Counted from the stretch's first letter, positions 1 through 8,913 are shown. The stretch: DNA of 64,000 nucleotides from Methylocystis iwaonis (GCF_027925385.1 NZ_AP027143.1:124001-188000); one strand, 5' to 3'. Notes: a model not told the origin generated them from the letters alone. Made by a program: numbers and translations.

Positions 1-435
1 GTGAAGCCGGGCGCCTTTTATGGATGGCCGTGGTATTACATCGGCGGCAATCCCGATCCGCGTCATCTCGGCGCAAGGCCGGATCTCGCAGACAAGGTCA
101 CGATACCGGACATTCTCCTGCAGCCTCATTCCGCCCCGCTCGGCCTCGCCTTTTACGATGGCGCGCAATTCCCGGCCGACTATAAAGGCGACGCGTTCGT
201 GACGCTCCATGGTTCCTGGAATCGCGCCAAACGCACGGGCTACAAGGTCGTTCGTTTGAAGTTCAAAGATGGCGAACCGACAGGCGAATACCAGGATTTC
301 CTGACGGGATTTGTCGTGGATGACACAAGGGTATGGGGGCGACCCGTCGATGCAACGGTCGCGCCCGACGGATCACTCCTCGTCAGCGAAGACGGGAACG
401 GCGTCATCTTCAGAGTGCGCTACGTGGGCAGATGA
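1..435 (+). CDS. PQQ-type sugar/sorbosone dehydrogenase, C-terminal part
   Basis: This is the last 144 residues of a protein that begins left of the window; the GTG at base 1 is only the first codon visible. The segments HLGARPDLADKV, LLQPHSAPLGLAFYDG, FVTLHGSWNR and LLVSEDGNGVIFRV are typical of the final blades of the soluble PQQ-dependent glucose/sorbosone dehydrogenase family, six-bladed propeller proteins that oxidise sugars in the periplasm with pyrroloquinoline quinone. The substrate cannot be told from this end. The gene stops cleanly at a TGA, and 30 bases later comes an IS6-like inverted repeat, so the insertion lies just outside it. The family call is firm; the exact substrate is open. 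Confidence 0.8.
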   Translation: MKPGAFYGWPWYYIGGNPDPRHLGARPDLADKVTIPDILLQPHSAPLGLAFYDGAQFPADYKGDAFVTLHGSWNRAKRTGYKVVRLKFKDGEPTGEYQDFLTGFVVDDTRVWGRPVDATVAPDGSLLVSEDGNGVIFRVRYVGR

Positions 436-464
436 GAGATGCTAATCGCTTCGTAAGGCTCGAG

Positions 465-669
465 GGTGATGTCACATTAACTCGTTCAAGGCGTAGCGAA
501 GCCTATCGGTCTCGATTTCAGCCAGGTAACGCCATGGATCTCCACTCAGCATCGCCCTGAGGCGATGCAGATGGATGGCAATGGCGGAGTGGCGAGAGGG
601 ACGGGCTGGAACGAACAGGTTGCGGAGCGCGGAGAAGACGTCTCCTTGTCGCTCGCGCCAAATCGCCAA
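465..669 (-). mobile_element. IS6-like element remnant (right end and transposase C-terminus)
   Basis: The minus strand encodes about 65 residues (FSALRNLFVPARPSRHSAIA, then IHLHRLRAM) that match the C-terminus of the transposase at 9302-9966. The terminal repeat GGTGATGTCACATTAACT lies at 465-482 and resembles the ends of the elements at 9272, 16134 and 21238. The rest of the element is missing. It separates the sugar dehydrogenase from a broken TonB-receptor fragment and was probably involved in the deletion between them. Confidence 0.75.
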
Positions 670-690
670 TTATGACTAGATGCGCGTGTT

Positions 691-960
691 ATGCGGATGC
701 TACGCACGACGGGGCTTTCTGGAGCTTTCTCGATGCGTGAAGGGCTCGATAGGCTTCTCGAGGGAACCGGTCTGTCCTATCGCTTCGAGGGGCCGGACGA
801 AAAGGCGGCGTCGATCATTCTCGCGCAGATCCAGGCCCTGCCGCCGATTGACGTTGGCGCGACGAAGCGGACGGACGTCGAGACGACGAATCCTGACGAC
901 AAGAAGGCCTATAGCGCCGACTGCGGCGCTATCACCTAAGGAACGGGGACCTACACGGCG
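691..960 (+). pseudogene. TonB-dependent receptor STN-domain fragment
   Basis: The reading frame has the look of the secretin/TonB short N-terminal (STN) domain: a SMREGLDRLLEGTGLSYRFE stretch followed by ASIILAQ. In TonB-dependent siderophore receptors this domain sits before the plug and signals to an anti-sigma factor. The signal peptide is missing upstream (the IS6-like remnant ends 22 bases before), the frame closes at a TAA near 939, and no plug or barrel follows. I read it as a leftover piece of a larger receptor gene. The domain call rests on a short match and is moderate. Confidence 0.55.
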
Positions 961-1010
961 CCGCTCGTGACGGTCGCCGGCAAGGCGCCGCTGCCCATGT
1001 CAAGGACAAG

Positions 1011-2159
1011 TCAAGGCTGCATGAGCGTGTGTTGTAAAGAAAAGTTTCTTTCAGAGATATCCTTCAGCAGATGTTTTGTGGCCGGCGTCACGATCGCGAT
1101 GAAGTAGGACTCTCGAAGTCGCCGACTGTAGATCGAGCCGCGTAGATAGGCGCTGGAGCCGGCATGCAGCATCAGCGCCTGAGTTGCATCGAGAGCAAGA
1201 CGGGAGCCTTCGAGCCGCGCCTCGAGAACTCGCCGTAGATATTCGGGGGCCTGCTCCGAAGGCGTTTCAGCGAGCGTCATGATCTCGTGCTCCATCGCAT
1301 CGACGAACTCGTCCAGCGATGCCGGGCCAATCGGCAAATAGGCGTTCACGGCCCGTACACGCGAGGGCAGGGCGCGCATCAAATCGGCGCAGTTGCGGAC
1401 GAGCCCAATGGTCATGCCCGTTTGCAGCAGGAGAAAGCCTGGCTTGATCCGCTTGGCGAACCGGGTCAATGAGTCAGACAATACCATTTCATCGGGAATT
1501 AAAGCGTTCTTGAAGCCAACGGCCCGCGTTGCGGTCCCTTCCAGCGCAATGAATTGCGCCCCTTTACGGCTTTCGACGCCATCGAAACCAAGACGGGCGA
1601 TCGCCGTAACAACCGTGGCGCCCGCTTCGAAACAGAAGCCAAAATAATGGCCGTCTTCCAAATTCGACACCCAAGGCAAAACACCGTCCACGCGATAGCC
1701 GCCATCGACCCGACGCCCTTTGAGCCTTAGCGGCTCTACACCCGAAAGCGCCTTCATCGGGTTTGAGAGCCCAGTCCCGCCGAGAGCGGCGCCCGACGCA
1801 GCGTCTGCCTGCAAGCGTGCGCGCAAGCCGAGGTTCTCTGAGTTTTGCAGATACCAGCCAAAAGCATCCTGACACCAGACGCAGAAGGCGGTCGAGAGAC
1901 AGGCCTCCGCGACTGAGCTCATCGCACGGATAGCGGCTTGGAGATTAATCGCATGGTCTTCGCCGAAACCGTCATGATGCTGGGCGAAAGCGCCGGCCAA
2001 TCCGAGATTCTTGAGGACATGCGCTGGATAAAGGCCGTCCTCGTCAATCCGCGCGGCAAGGGGGCGCAAGTCGGATTGGACGATTGCCTTCACGCGCCCG
2101 AGCATGCTGCTTTGGTTCGACACGCCTATAGGAGACGTCGATAGTTCAGCGAGACTCAT
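1011..2159 (-). CDS. acyl-CoA-dehydrogenase-fold flavoprotein (possible SfnB/DszC-type monooxygenase)
   Basis: A 382-residue protein with the three-part fold of acyl-CoA dehydrogenases: a helical N-terminal domain (LRPLAARIDEDGLYPAHVLKNLG is its start region), a middle beta domain (GGTGLSNPMK, GYRVDGVLPWVSN) and a helical C-terminal domain (LEARLEGSRLALDATQALML). I do not see a clear catalytic base Glu. In the sister group of flavin-dependent monooxygenases (SfnB, DszC) this fold oxidises organosulfur compounds. I chose the ATG at 2159 because it overlaps the upstream OsmC-like stop codon as ATGA, which suggests coupled translation. It is the last gene of the ABC-transporter operon, which makes oxidation of an imported substrate, perhaps a sulfonate or thioether, a reasonable inference. 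An ordinary acyl-CoA dehydrogenase is the alternative. Confidence 0.75.
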   Translation of the reverse strand: MSLAELSTSPIGVSNQSSMLGRVKAIVQSDLRPLAARIDEDGLYPAHVLKNLGLAGAFAQHHDGFGEDHAINLQAAIRAMSSVAEACLSTAFCVWCQDAFGWYLQNSENLGLRARLQADAASGAALGGTGLSNPMKALSGVEPLRLKGRRVDGGYRVDGVLPWVSNLEDGHYFGFCFEAGATVVTAIARLGFDGVESRKGAQFIALEGTATRAVGFKNALIPDEMVLSDSLTRFAKRIKPGFLLLQTGMTIGLVRNCADLMRALPSRVRAVNAYLPIGPASLDEFVDAMEHEIMTLAETPSEQAPEYLRRVLEARLEGSRLALDATQALMLHAGSSAYLRGSIYSRRLRESYFIAIVTPATKHLLKDISERNFSLQHTLMQP

Positions 2160-2707
2160 GACTCGGCCTTTTCCGTTCGCGTGACCGAGAGGGCTACAGG
2201 CTTGGAGATGGTGTTTGCGACCGGCGACCATTTCTGTGCGTGAGCTATCAGGGCGTCGAGCGTTTCCTTTGGAGCGTCTGCGTCAAAGGAAACTGCTACG
2301 CGGATTGCGTCGAAGCCGACGGGCTTGGGCGTAGTGTCGCCCGTTCCCCACACCGAAGTGATGTTGATGTCGGCTTCAAGATCGAGCGCAAGGGAGCGCA
2401 CCACGACGCCATTGGCGACGGCGTTGGCGTGAATGCCCACGGCGAGACAAGAGCCGAGCGCGGCGAGCAACGCTTCCGAGGGGTTGGGGGCAGTGTCGTC
2501 GCCCAGAAGGGTGGGCGGTTCGTCGACGATGTGCGGCGGGAGATCTCGAATGAAATTCAGATGGCGGAAACGGCCTTCGGCGACAGTGCGGCATTTGACC
2601 GTCTTGATGGCCGCGGGATTGGTCTTGCCGGCCGCGATGAGGGCGTCGAGCCCATCCTTGCTGATCGGCGCCAGGCAGGAAGTGAGAACGGGGGCGTCGT
2701 TGCTCAT
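2156..2707 (-). CDS. OsmC-like protein with one of two cysteines replaced
   Basis: A 183-residue OsmC/Ohr-fold protein. The segment PSEALLAALGSCLAVGI carries the first conserved cysteine (Cys87), on the central helix. At the place of the second (normally KHCPV or similar) the sequence reads QKWSPV, with Ser161 instead of Cys. OsmC and Ohr proteins reduce organic hydroperoxides with the cysteine pair, so this protein probably lacks classical peroxidase chemistry. Related single-cysteine OsmC proteins occur next to sulfur-metabolism genes. The start at 2707 (ATG, MSNDAPV) fits the family N-terminus; the upstream in-frame TTG at 2800 would overlap the permease. It lies 25 bases after the permease and overlaps the flavoprotein gene by four bases. 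Confidence 0.85.
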   Translation of the reverse strand: MSNDAPVLTSCLAPISKDGLDALIAAGKTNPAAIKTVKCRTVAEGRFRHLNFIRDLPPHIVDEPPTLLGDDTAPNPSEALLAALGSCLAVGIHANAVANGVVVRSLALDLEADINITSVWGTGDTTPKPVGFDAIRVAVSFDADAPKETLDALIAHAQKWSPVANTISKPVALSVTRTEKAES

Positions 2708-2732
2708 GTAGAAAGCGATCCTTTTGTTCGTG

Positions 2733-3563
2733 TCAGTCGTGGTTGGTCCAGGAGACGCGGGCGATGGCGGCAAGCAGGAGCGCGTCAAGCAAGAAGCCAA
2801 TGAGGCCGATCAGGACGACCGTCGCCGCGAGGCGATCGTATTCAAGGGTGTCGCGCGCATCGTTGATCGCGTAGCCAAGCCCACTCGTCACGCCAAGATA
2901 TTCGGCGGGAACAAGCACGATCCAGGCGACGCCGAGCGCGAGTCGCAGACCGGTGAGCACATCCTGCGCCACCGCCGGAACGATGACGGCGCGTAGGATT
3001 TGCCATCTGCCCGCGCCAAGATTATGCGCGAGGCGGAACCAATCGGGGTCGAGCTTGCGCAGGCCATGCGCGGTCGAGAAAATGATCGGCCAGACTGAGG
3101 CCGCGAAGATGAGGAATACGATTGCCGCGTTCCAAGTCGAAAAGGCGAGAATGGCGATCGGCATCCAGGCGAGCGGGCTTACCATGCGCAAAAGCTGGAA
3201 AGGGAGATGCGTCGCCCTGCGAAAGAGCGCGCTGCTGCCCACGAGCACGCCGACCGGCGATCCTGCCGCAAAGGCGATCAGGAGGCCGAACGCAATGCGT
3301 CCAAGGCTCGGAACCGCGGCGGCCATCGCGGAGCCGTCGCGCAGCATGTCGTAAAGACGGCTCAGGGCGGGCGCCGGCGCGAAGCCGGCGAAAGCGGCGG
3401 TCGATGGATTGCGCGCGATCAGCCAACCTCCGAACGCCCACAGGCCCAAAAGAAGCGCGAGTCCGCTCAGTTCGACGAGCACTCGCGCTAAACGCGCGCC
3501 GATGGCGCGCCGGCGCCGCAAGTCGCGCGGCCTTTCGAGGAAGCTCACGGCTACGGCGCTCAT
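2733..3563 (-). CDS. ABC transporter permease, TauC/SsuC/NrtB type
   Basis: A 276-residue inner-membrane permease with about six hydrophobic segments. The EAA loop that contacts the ATPase is visible around LAHNLGAGRWQILRAVIVPA. The family (BPD_transp_1) moves nitrate, taurine, sulfonates or similar small molecules. The ATG at 3563 (MSAVAVSF) overlaps the stop of the binding-protein gene as ATGA, so I prefer it to the longer frame. Binding protein, permease and ATPase are all present, so the importer looks complete. The ligand cannot be read from the permease. Confidence 0.88.
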   Translation of the reverse strand: MSAVAVSFLERPRDLRRRRAIGARLARVLVELSGLALLLGLWAFGGWLIARNPSTAAFAGFAPAPALSRLYDMLRDGSAMAAAVPSLGRIAFGLLIAFAAGSPVGVLVGSSALFRRATHLPFQLLRMVSPLAWMPIAILAFSTWNAAIVFLIFAASVWPIIFSTAHGLRKLDPDWFRLAHNLGAGRWQILRAVIVPAVAQDVLTGLRLALGVAWIVLVPAEYLGVTSGLGYAINDARDTLEYDRLAATVVLIGLIGFLLDALLLAAIARVSWTNHD

Positions 3564-4789
3564 AGCGCGAGAACCTCCTGCCGGCTGAAGGGGTCGCCGC
3601 TCGAGACACTCCGGTCGCGCTTCCAATCCGGGTAACGCTCCAGCGCCTTTTTGACGAGGGCGTAATCGACGAGGTCCTTGGCGACGAAATCCGGGTCGAG
3701 TTTATCCAGGAAGGCTCGTTCGCCTTCGATTTTTGCTTCCTTTAGCTGCTGGACGATCAGGCGCGTCGCAGAAGGATATGGCCAGGGCTGGAAATCGATC
3801 CGACCGTTGCCCCAATCGCGATGTCGGATAACCTCCTTGTAGGCAGGCTCTTGCGCATAGGCGGTCACGGCGCGCCTTACGACTTTCGCCGGCGGCGGCA
3901 GATAGCCGGCGCCGTCGCGGGAGAGGAGCTGGGCCACCTCTTCCTTGTTCTGCGAGGCGTAGATTTCCGCTCGCACGATGGCGTTAACGGTCTTCTGCGC
4001 CCATTCCGGCCGCTTCTCTATCAGCGGCTGCAACATGGCGACGACGCAACAAGGGTGATTTTTCCAAATGTCGCCGGTAAAGCGCAGCACGCGCCCACCA
4101 GCGTTGAGCTCGCCCAACGCGTCGAAAGGCTCGGCGACAATATAGCCGTCGATCTTCTTGGCGGCGAGCGCTGGCGGCATGTCCGGCGGCTGCAAGATTT
4201 GAAGATTGACTTCCTTGGGGCCGAGCACCGCGCTCTGGGGCTTTATGACAGGCGTGAGGCCGCTTTTGCGTAGGGCATATTGCAGCACGATATTGTGCAT
4301 TGAATACCAGAACGGCACAGCGAGCTGCTTACCGGCGAGATCTGTAAAGCTCTGCACCCCGCCGTCGCCCTGCACGACAAGCGCTGAGCCGTTTGTGTGC
4401 GCCCAGGCCACAACCTTCACGGGCACATGGCTGCCGTAGCGCAGCCAGAGCGCGGTCGGCTTGAGAAGATGCACGAGGTTGAAGCGTCCCGCGGTGAAAC
4501 CTTCGATAAGAGGCGCCCAGCCGCGAATGAGCTCCGGCTTGGCGACCTTGAGTCCTTCCTCTTCGAAATAGCCCTTGGCGTGGGCGACAAGCAGCGGCGT
4601 CGCGTCCGTGATCGGCAGATAGCCGATGCGCAGCGTGTCGTCGTCGCTTTCGGCCGCACGCGTTGTTTTTGGCAGGCCCGCCAGTAGCGCCGCAAGACCG
4701 CCCATGGCGAGGCGATCGAGCACATGACGGCGCGACACGCCAGCTCCGGCAGCGTAGTTGAGATCATACTGATCGCAGGATTGGCACAT
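3560..4789 (-). CDS. ABC transporter substrate-binding protein, NrtA/SsuA type, Tat signal
   Basis: A 409-residue periplasmic binding protein. Residues 19-45 look like a twin-arginine signal (SRRHVLDRLAMGGLAALLAG) with cleavage after about TRAAES, suggesting export in folded form. The mature part starts with LRIGYLPITDATPLLVAHAK, the usual opening of the NMT1/SsuA/NrtA family, and continues with PFWYSMHNIVLQYALRKSG and IVAEPFDALGELNAGG. A CQSC pair precedes the signal, which is unusual. It lies 18 bases after the ATPase gene and overlaps the permease. With an OsmC-like protein and a flavoprotein downstream, an organosulfur ligand is my best guess, but nitrate-like or other ligands are not excluded. 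Confidence 0.88.
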   Translation of the reverse strand: MCQSCDQYDLNYAAGAGVSRRHVLDRLAMGGLAALLAGLPKTTRAAESDDDTLRIGYLPITDATPLLVAHAKGYFEEEGLKVAKPELIRGWAPLIEGFTAGRFNLVHLLKPTALWLRYGSHVPVKVVAWAHTNGSALVVQGDGGVQSFTDLAGKQLAVPFWYSMHNIVLQYALRKSGLTPVIKPQSAVLGPKEVNLQILQPPDMPPALAAKKIDGYIVAEPFDALGELNAGGRVLRFTGDIWKNHPCCVVAMLQPLIEKRPEWAQKTVNAIVRAEIYASQNKEEVAQLLSRDGAGYLPPPAKVVRRAVTAYAQEPAYKEVIRHRDWGNGRIDFQPWPYPSATRLIVQQLKEAKIEGERAFLDKLDPDFVAKDLVDYALVKKALERYPDWKRDRSVSSGDPFSRQEVLAL

Positions 4790-4807
4790 ATCGTTTTTCG
4801 TCTCTCG

Positions 4808-5566
4808 TCAGGCGCTGAGCGCTAAGGGAAAGGTGGCGGGTTCCAACGCGTTGATAAGCTGCGCACGGAGGGTGGCGCGCGCTTCGGCGTCCATGTCGGG
4901 TGGGATGTCGAATTCGGCGACGATGCGCCCGGGATCCGCCGACATCGCCACGACGCGCGTGGCCAGATCGAGAACGTCGTCGACGTCGTGCGTGACGAGA
5001 GTCATGGCGAAGCCGAATGCGACTTGCGTCTCGCGCAACTGGCGGCGCAGATCGCTGCGCGTCAACGGATCGAGAGCGGAAAAAGGCTCATCGAGCAGAA
5101 GAACATCGGGGTCGATCGCGAGCGAGCGCGCGAGCGCCACGCGCTGCTGCTGTCCGCCCGAGAGTTCGCGCACATTCGTGTTCGCGTGTTCTGCAAGGCC
5201 CACCTGCGTGAGCAACGCCTCGACGCGGCCCGGCGCCTCGCGGGCTCTTCCATCGAAGCGTAGCGCAAGAGCGACGTTGCCCGTGACGTCGAGCCAGGGA
5301 AAGAGGAGAGGGCGCTGGAACATCAGCGTGCGGCGGATGGGCCGCGTGGCGTAGCGCCGCTCGGCGAGCCGAATCTCTCCGCTCGTTGGATGCGCGAGGC
5401 CCGCCATGATCTGCAGCAGTGTGGACTTTCCGCAGCCGCTGCGGCCAATGACGGCAAGCCGTTCGCCTTGCGCCACCCGCAGGCTGAGGTCGGCAAGGAC
5501 CGGCGCGCGATGGTAGCCATAGCGGTGGGTGACGCGTCTGACGTCGATGAGCGGAAGAGGGATCAC
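4808..5566 (-). CDS. ABC transporter ATP-binding protein, TauB/SsuB type
   Basis: A 252-residue ATPase with Walker A GRSGCGKST, Q-loop FQRPLLFPW, signature LSGGQQQRVALARSLA, Walker B LLLDEPFSALD and the switch histidine in LVTHDVDD. It powers the importer formed with the two following genes. I set the start at the GTG at 5566 because a good ribosome site (AAGGAG) sits eight bases upstream. The in-frame extension to 5689 is AT-rich, encodes no family sequence and overlaps the divergent regulator's promoter region. It is the first gene of the five-gene minus-strand operon. Confidence 0.9.
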   Translation of the reverse strand: MIPLPLIDVRRVTHRYGYHRAPVLADLSLRVAQGERLAVIGRSGCGKSTLLQIMAGLAHPTSGEIRLAERRYATRPIRRTLMFQRPLLFPWLDVTGNVALALRFDGRAREAPGRVEALLTQVGLAEHANTNVRELSGGQQQRVALARSLAIDPDVLLLDEPFSALDPLTRSDLRRQLRETQVAFGFAMTLVTHDVDDVLDLATRVVAMSADPGRIVAEFDIPPDMDAEARATLRAQLINALEPATFPLALSA

Positions 5567-5626
5567 GAGCGGCTCCTTTCGCAGATAGACTACAAAATTT
5601 ATAAAGAATATCAATTCTATTGTTTG

Positions 5627-5647
5627 TTGCATCGAAATGTGATGCAA
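5627..5647. promoter_or_regulatory. inverted repeat, probable TetR-family operator
   Basis: TTGCATC and GATGCAA form perfect 7-bp arms around a 7-base spacer. The site lies in the AT-rich 147-bp gap between the divergent ABC operon (start 5566) and the TetR gene (start 5714), the usual place for the operator of a local TetR repressor. I infer that the TetR protein binds here and controls both directions. No second copy of the palindrome was found in the gap. Confidence 0.55.
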
Positions 5648-5713
5648 TAGGCTGAAATTAAATGGCATGAGGCACACGACTTGCACCAAGTTAGAACGGA
5701 TGGTCTAGAAAAA

Positions 5714-6439
5714 ATGGAAAACAGACGATCTTCGCGCAAACTCACGAGCCGGGTGTCGCCCACAGCGGCAAAGCGCGATGTCCGCGCTCGATCAGGCGGG
5801 AAGTCCGCGCCAGTCGCGAAAGCGAAGGCGAACAAGCGGCTGCTCGAGGCTGCAATTGGGCTCTGCTGCCGAAAGGGAATCGCCGCGACAAGCGTCGACG
5901 AGATCATCGACGCCTCGGGCGTTGCGCGCATGACGCTGTACAATCGCTACGGCTCGAAGGACGCGTTGATCCACGCGGCGCTCGCCCATGAAGCAAGCGT
6001 CTGGCGCGCTTGGTTCTTTACGAGACTTGCGGAGACGCGGGGCGCTCCGCGCGAGAAGCTGCTCGCTTTCTTCGACATTATGGAAGAGTGGTTTCGGCGC
6101 GACGATTATCTTGGTTGCGCGCTCATGAACGCGGCGATGGAGAGCCGTAATACGGACGAGAAGCTCGCTGAGATCATACGCAATCACAAGAGCCACGTGT
6201 TAGAGCAGTTGCGCGCGCTCGTCGCAGCGGCGGGTGTCGAGGACGTCGAGTTGCTCACGCAGCAGTTCGATCTTCTGATGGACGGCGCGATTGTGAAGGC
6301 CGCGATCAAGAAGACCTCAGCGCCGGCGATGGAGGCGAAAAAGATCGCCGCCGCTTTGCTACCGGAGGGTGAGCGCTTGCGCAAACACGCTGCCGACGAG
6401 CGTTGCATTCGTGCAACGATCGCGACGCAAGAGACTTAA
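5714..6439 (+). CDS. TetR/AcrR-family transcriptional regulator
   Basis: A 241-residue regulator. After a basic, probably disordered N-terminus of about 45 residues comes a TetR helix-turn-helix: LLEAAIGLCCRKGIAATSVD, then EIIDASGVARMTLYNRYGSK. The rest is the helical ligand domain, with the WFRRDDYLGCALMNA segment seen in many AcrR-type members. An in-frame TTG at 5681 is possible, but the ATG at 5714 is the better start. It is transcribed away from the ABC/OsmC/flavoprotein operon across a short gap containing a 7-7-7 palindrome, so it most likely represses that operon until its ligand appears. The ligand is unknown. Confidence 0.85.
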   Translation: MENRRSSRKLTSRVSPTAAKRDVRARSGGKSAPVAKAKANKRLLEAAIGLCCRKGIAATSVDEIIDASGVARMTLYNRYGSKDALIHAALAHEASVWRAWFFTRLAETRGAPREKLLAFFDIMEEWFRRDDYLGCALMNAAMESRNTDEKLAEIIRNHKSHVLEQLRALVAAAGVEDVELLTQQFDLLMDGAIVKAAIKKTSAPAMEAKKIAAALLPEGERLRKHAADERCIRATIATQET

Positions 6440-6660
6440 GCTTGGAATTATTTCTATACGAAACCGTCTAATAACGATTTGCCCATGACCACAGACTATT
6501 GATATTTCATCAGAATGAAGCTAGTCCGCTGTCGCTGCGGTAATCTTGATAAAACTTATAGAGTAAATGCAGAGTGATCCGTGTTCGGCCCTTCAACGTT
6601 TGGCCAGCGTGAGCGGGCTGCCGAGCGTCGTCTTTCGGAAAACATGGATACGAGGTTGGA

Positions 6661-7800
6661 ATGACTGTTCGTGTAGAAGCGCCCGCAAAAGCCGTTTGGC
6701 GACTGCGGAGCCTACTGCTCGCCCTCTCCGCAGCATCACTTTGCGCAACAAACGCCTTGGCGGCAGAACCGCGCAAAAGCATCGAGCAGAAAAGTGCGAC
6801 CGCAGCACCCGCCACTTCAGCGCCGCGACCTCCGGCGCCGATGGGCGTGTTCGGCGCCGATATGCCGGCGAAAGGCAGGTTCGTCCTGGCGATCGCGCCG
6901 ATTTGGGCGAATCTCTCCGGCCAACTGATCGGCACGCAGACCGTTAGCTCGCAATATATCGTCGCCAACACCCCCTGGTGGGTCGATCCGTCGAAAAAGC
7001 TGCGCCTCGTCCCTCAGAACATTGCGCTGGCTACCCAGACGGGCGTGATCTCCTATGGTCTCACCGACGATCTCGCCGTCGTCATCACCGCGTCGATAGC
7101 CGAGAAGCGGCTCGAAGCCCTGACCTTCAAGGGCCCTTCCGGGATCACGCCGCTCGGCAGAAGTTACCCCGATACGTTTGGATTTTCAGATTTCACAACC
7201 AGCGCGATCTACAAAGTCTACCAGGACCCGGTGCATCGCGTGCAGGTCAATCTCGGTTTCGCCTATCCCTTCAGCTTCAACACCGCGCGCTTCGATCTCT
7301 TGCAGGCCGACGGAACCGTGCCGAACATTCGCGCCTTCTACGGCATGCAGCCGGGCAGCGGCACGTTCGATATTATGCCGGGCGTCGTTTACGCAGGCAA
7401 TATCGACAAATGGTCCTGGGGCCTGTCCTATCGCGCACGCTTGCCGCTTGCCAGAAATTCCCAAAATTGGCGCTTTGGCGATCTGCATGAATTCAACGGC
7501 TGGGTGGGTTACACGCTGATCCCGAGCGTCATGACCACGTTCCGCGTAAACGGCGCCACCCAATCCCAGATTTCGGGTTTCGACCCCGAAATTACGGGCC
7601 GCGCCGTGCCGACCAACCCGGCCTTCTATGGCGGTCAGCGCGTGGAGCTGTTCGGCGGCGGCGTGTTGAATGGCAAACTCGTGGGATACGACGCGGCATC
7701 GATCGCTTTCGAAGCCGGACTGCCAGTCTATCAAAATCTCAACGGTCCGCAGATCAAGAAGAATTGGCAGGCGGGTTTCTCATTCCGTCTTCGCATCTGA
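6661..7800 (+). CDS. outer-membrane beta-barrel protein, MetA-pathway/transporter-like
   Basis: A 379-residue protein with a signal peptide (hydrophobic LLLALSAASLCAT, cleavage near ALA-AEP at about residue 34). It then has a Pro/Ala-rich stretch and alternating strands such as LAVVITASIAEKRLEALTF, VQVNLGFAYPFSF and WQAGFSFRLRI at the C-terminus. That pattern fits the 'phenol_MetA_deg' barrels, thought to be channels for small hydrophobic molecules. A GAGG ribosome site precedes the ATG. It follows the TetR gene by 220 bases in the same direction and may take part in substrate entry for the neighbouring ABC/flavoprotein system, which is inference. No substrate can be assigned. Confidence 0.65.
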   Translation: MTVRVEAPAKAVWRLRSLLLALSAASLCATNALAAEPRKSIEQKSATAAPATSAPRPPAPMGVFGADMPAKGRFVLAIAPIWANLSGQLIGTQTVSSQYIVANTPWWVDPSKKLRLVPQNIALATQTGVISYGLTDDLAVVITASIAEKRLEALTFKGPSGITPLGRSYPDTFGFSDFTTSAIYKVYQDPVHRVQVNLGFAYPFSFNTARFDLLQADGTVPNIRAFYGMQPGSGTFDIMPGVVYAGNIDKWSWGLSYRARLPLARNSQNWRFGDLHEFNGWVGYTLIPSVMTTFRVNGATQSQISGFDPEITGRAVPTNPAFYGGQRVELFGGGVLNGKLVGYDAASIAFEAGLPVYQNLNGPQIKKNWQAGFSFRLRI

Positions 7801-8061
7801 GCCAGTGTAAGGGCGACGTCGGGAGGGGAGGCGGGTGCGCTCGCGTGCTCTGAGTCGACGAGAGCATCGACGCGGCGCGCTGGGGCGACGATCCAGAAGC
7901 GCCAGAATTCGATACGGCGCCAAGCGTGAGACGAAAGGTTAATTCGTTCGTTGCCGTGAAACGGATCGGTGCTTTCGCGCCCCTATCGAATCTGCGCCAG
8001 CCACTCGTCGTCCCCAGTTCTGTGAGCGCATTTCTCTCTCCTAGAAATGCCCGAATGACCG

Positions 8062-8575
8062 CTATATTCGTCCGCATATGCGACGACGGCTCGCATGTGA
8101 TGAAATCGCCCGCGCGCCAAGCGCCATGGGAAGCAGCAGTTGATCGCCGAGACGCGCGTTGATCGGATGCGCGCCCGAGATGTAAGTCGTGACCTCAGCC
8201 GCGCATTCCTCCGCAACGGTCTCAGCGCTCGCGCCGAGGCGGCCGAAGGCGACGCAGGCTTCCGTCACATGCTCGTAGCGGAGCGTGGCGACGAGGATAT
8301 TCTCAGGCCCCTTCGCGCGGCGTTCCGTCATCGGCTGAATACTATCCTGCGGCCAGTTCAAGAGCGCGCGCAGCCTCGCAGTCTCTCGACAAGCAATTGA
8401 GTAGGTGAGATTGGCGACGATGGCCTCGCCCTTACGCTCGATGAGGGCCCCGCGCTCCCTCAGCGCGAGCGGACGCTTCTCCCCCCGGGGCGCGGATCTC
8501 GGTCAAGATCTCGCCGCCGCCGGCCGGATAGAATCCGGGCCGCATTAGCGTGGCGGCAACATTGTTCCCCATTGT
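8062..8575 (-). pseudogene. rtcA: RNA 3'-terminal phosphate cyclase RtcA, broken
   Basis: Three minus-strand stretches together rebuild the C-terminal half of RtcA: RPGFYPAGGGE near 8555-8525, then GALIERKGEAIVANLTYS, then GPENILVATLRYEHVTE with ADQLLLPMAL near 8300-8110. They are not in one frame, the N-terminal half with the catalytic region is missing, and the end runs into unrelated sequence. RtcA seals or activates RNA 3' ends by making 2',3'-cyclic phosphates and is usually next to rtcB, which is not here. A dead remnant. Confidence 0.75.
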
Positions 8576-8913
8576 TGGGAGCCAACTTGGCTTGAGAATA
8601 TCCGATCTAAATCGGAAAAGCCATGATACGCGAGAATATCGGGCTTTAATATTCGCACGTTTCATGGCTGCTCGCGGCGCACGCGCCAGTTGCCAGCAGG
8701 ATTCGGAGCGGTGTTGTGGCCTACGAGTTTAAAAAAGGTACGAAACGCAAATTCTCAAGTTAGCTGGCTTCGGCCAGCGATATTTTCGAATTAAATGGAT
8801 ATTCCCAAGGATGATGGCCCTGATTAAGTGATTGATTTTCCTAAGAGCGTATTCTCAGACCAAAATGGATCCCGGCATCCGCCGCCGCCGAGGCGCCAGG
8901 CGTCGCGAAGGCT
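8576..8913. other. gene-free stretch between rtcA and DUF1403 remnants
   Basis: I see no credible coding sequence here. The part near 8600-8680 is richer in A and T than its surroundings. It contains a small CCGAT/ATCGG hairpin with a four-base loop and two copies of GAGAATATC, which may be what is left of the rtcA promoter region. The frame of the following DUF1403 fragment is open back to about 8850. Confidence 0.4.

Noticed and set aside
6398..6415. CGTTGCA/TGCAACG inverted repeat at the end of the TetR gene, considered as a second operator or terminator
   Set aside because: It lies inside the coding sequence, has no T-run and differs from the palindrome in the divergent gap.
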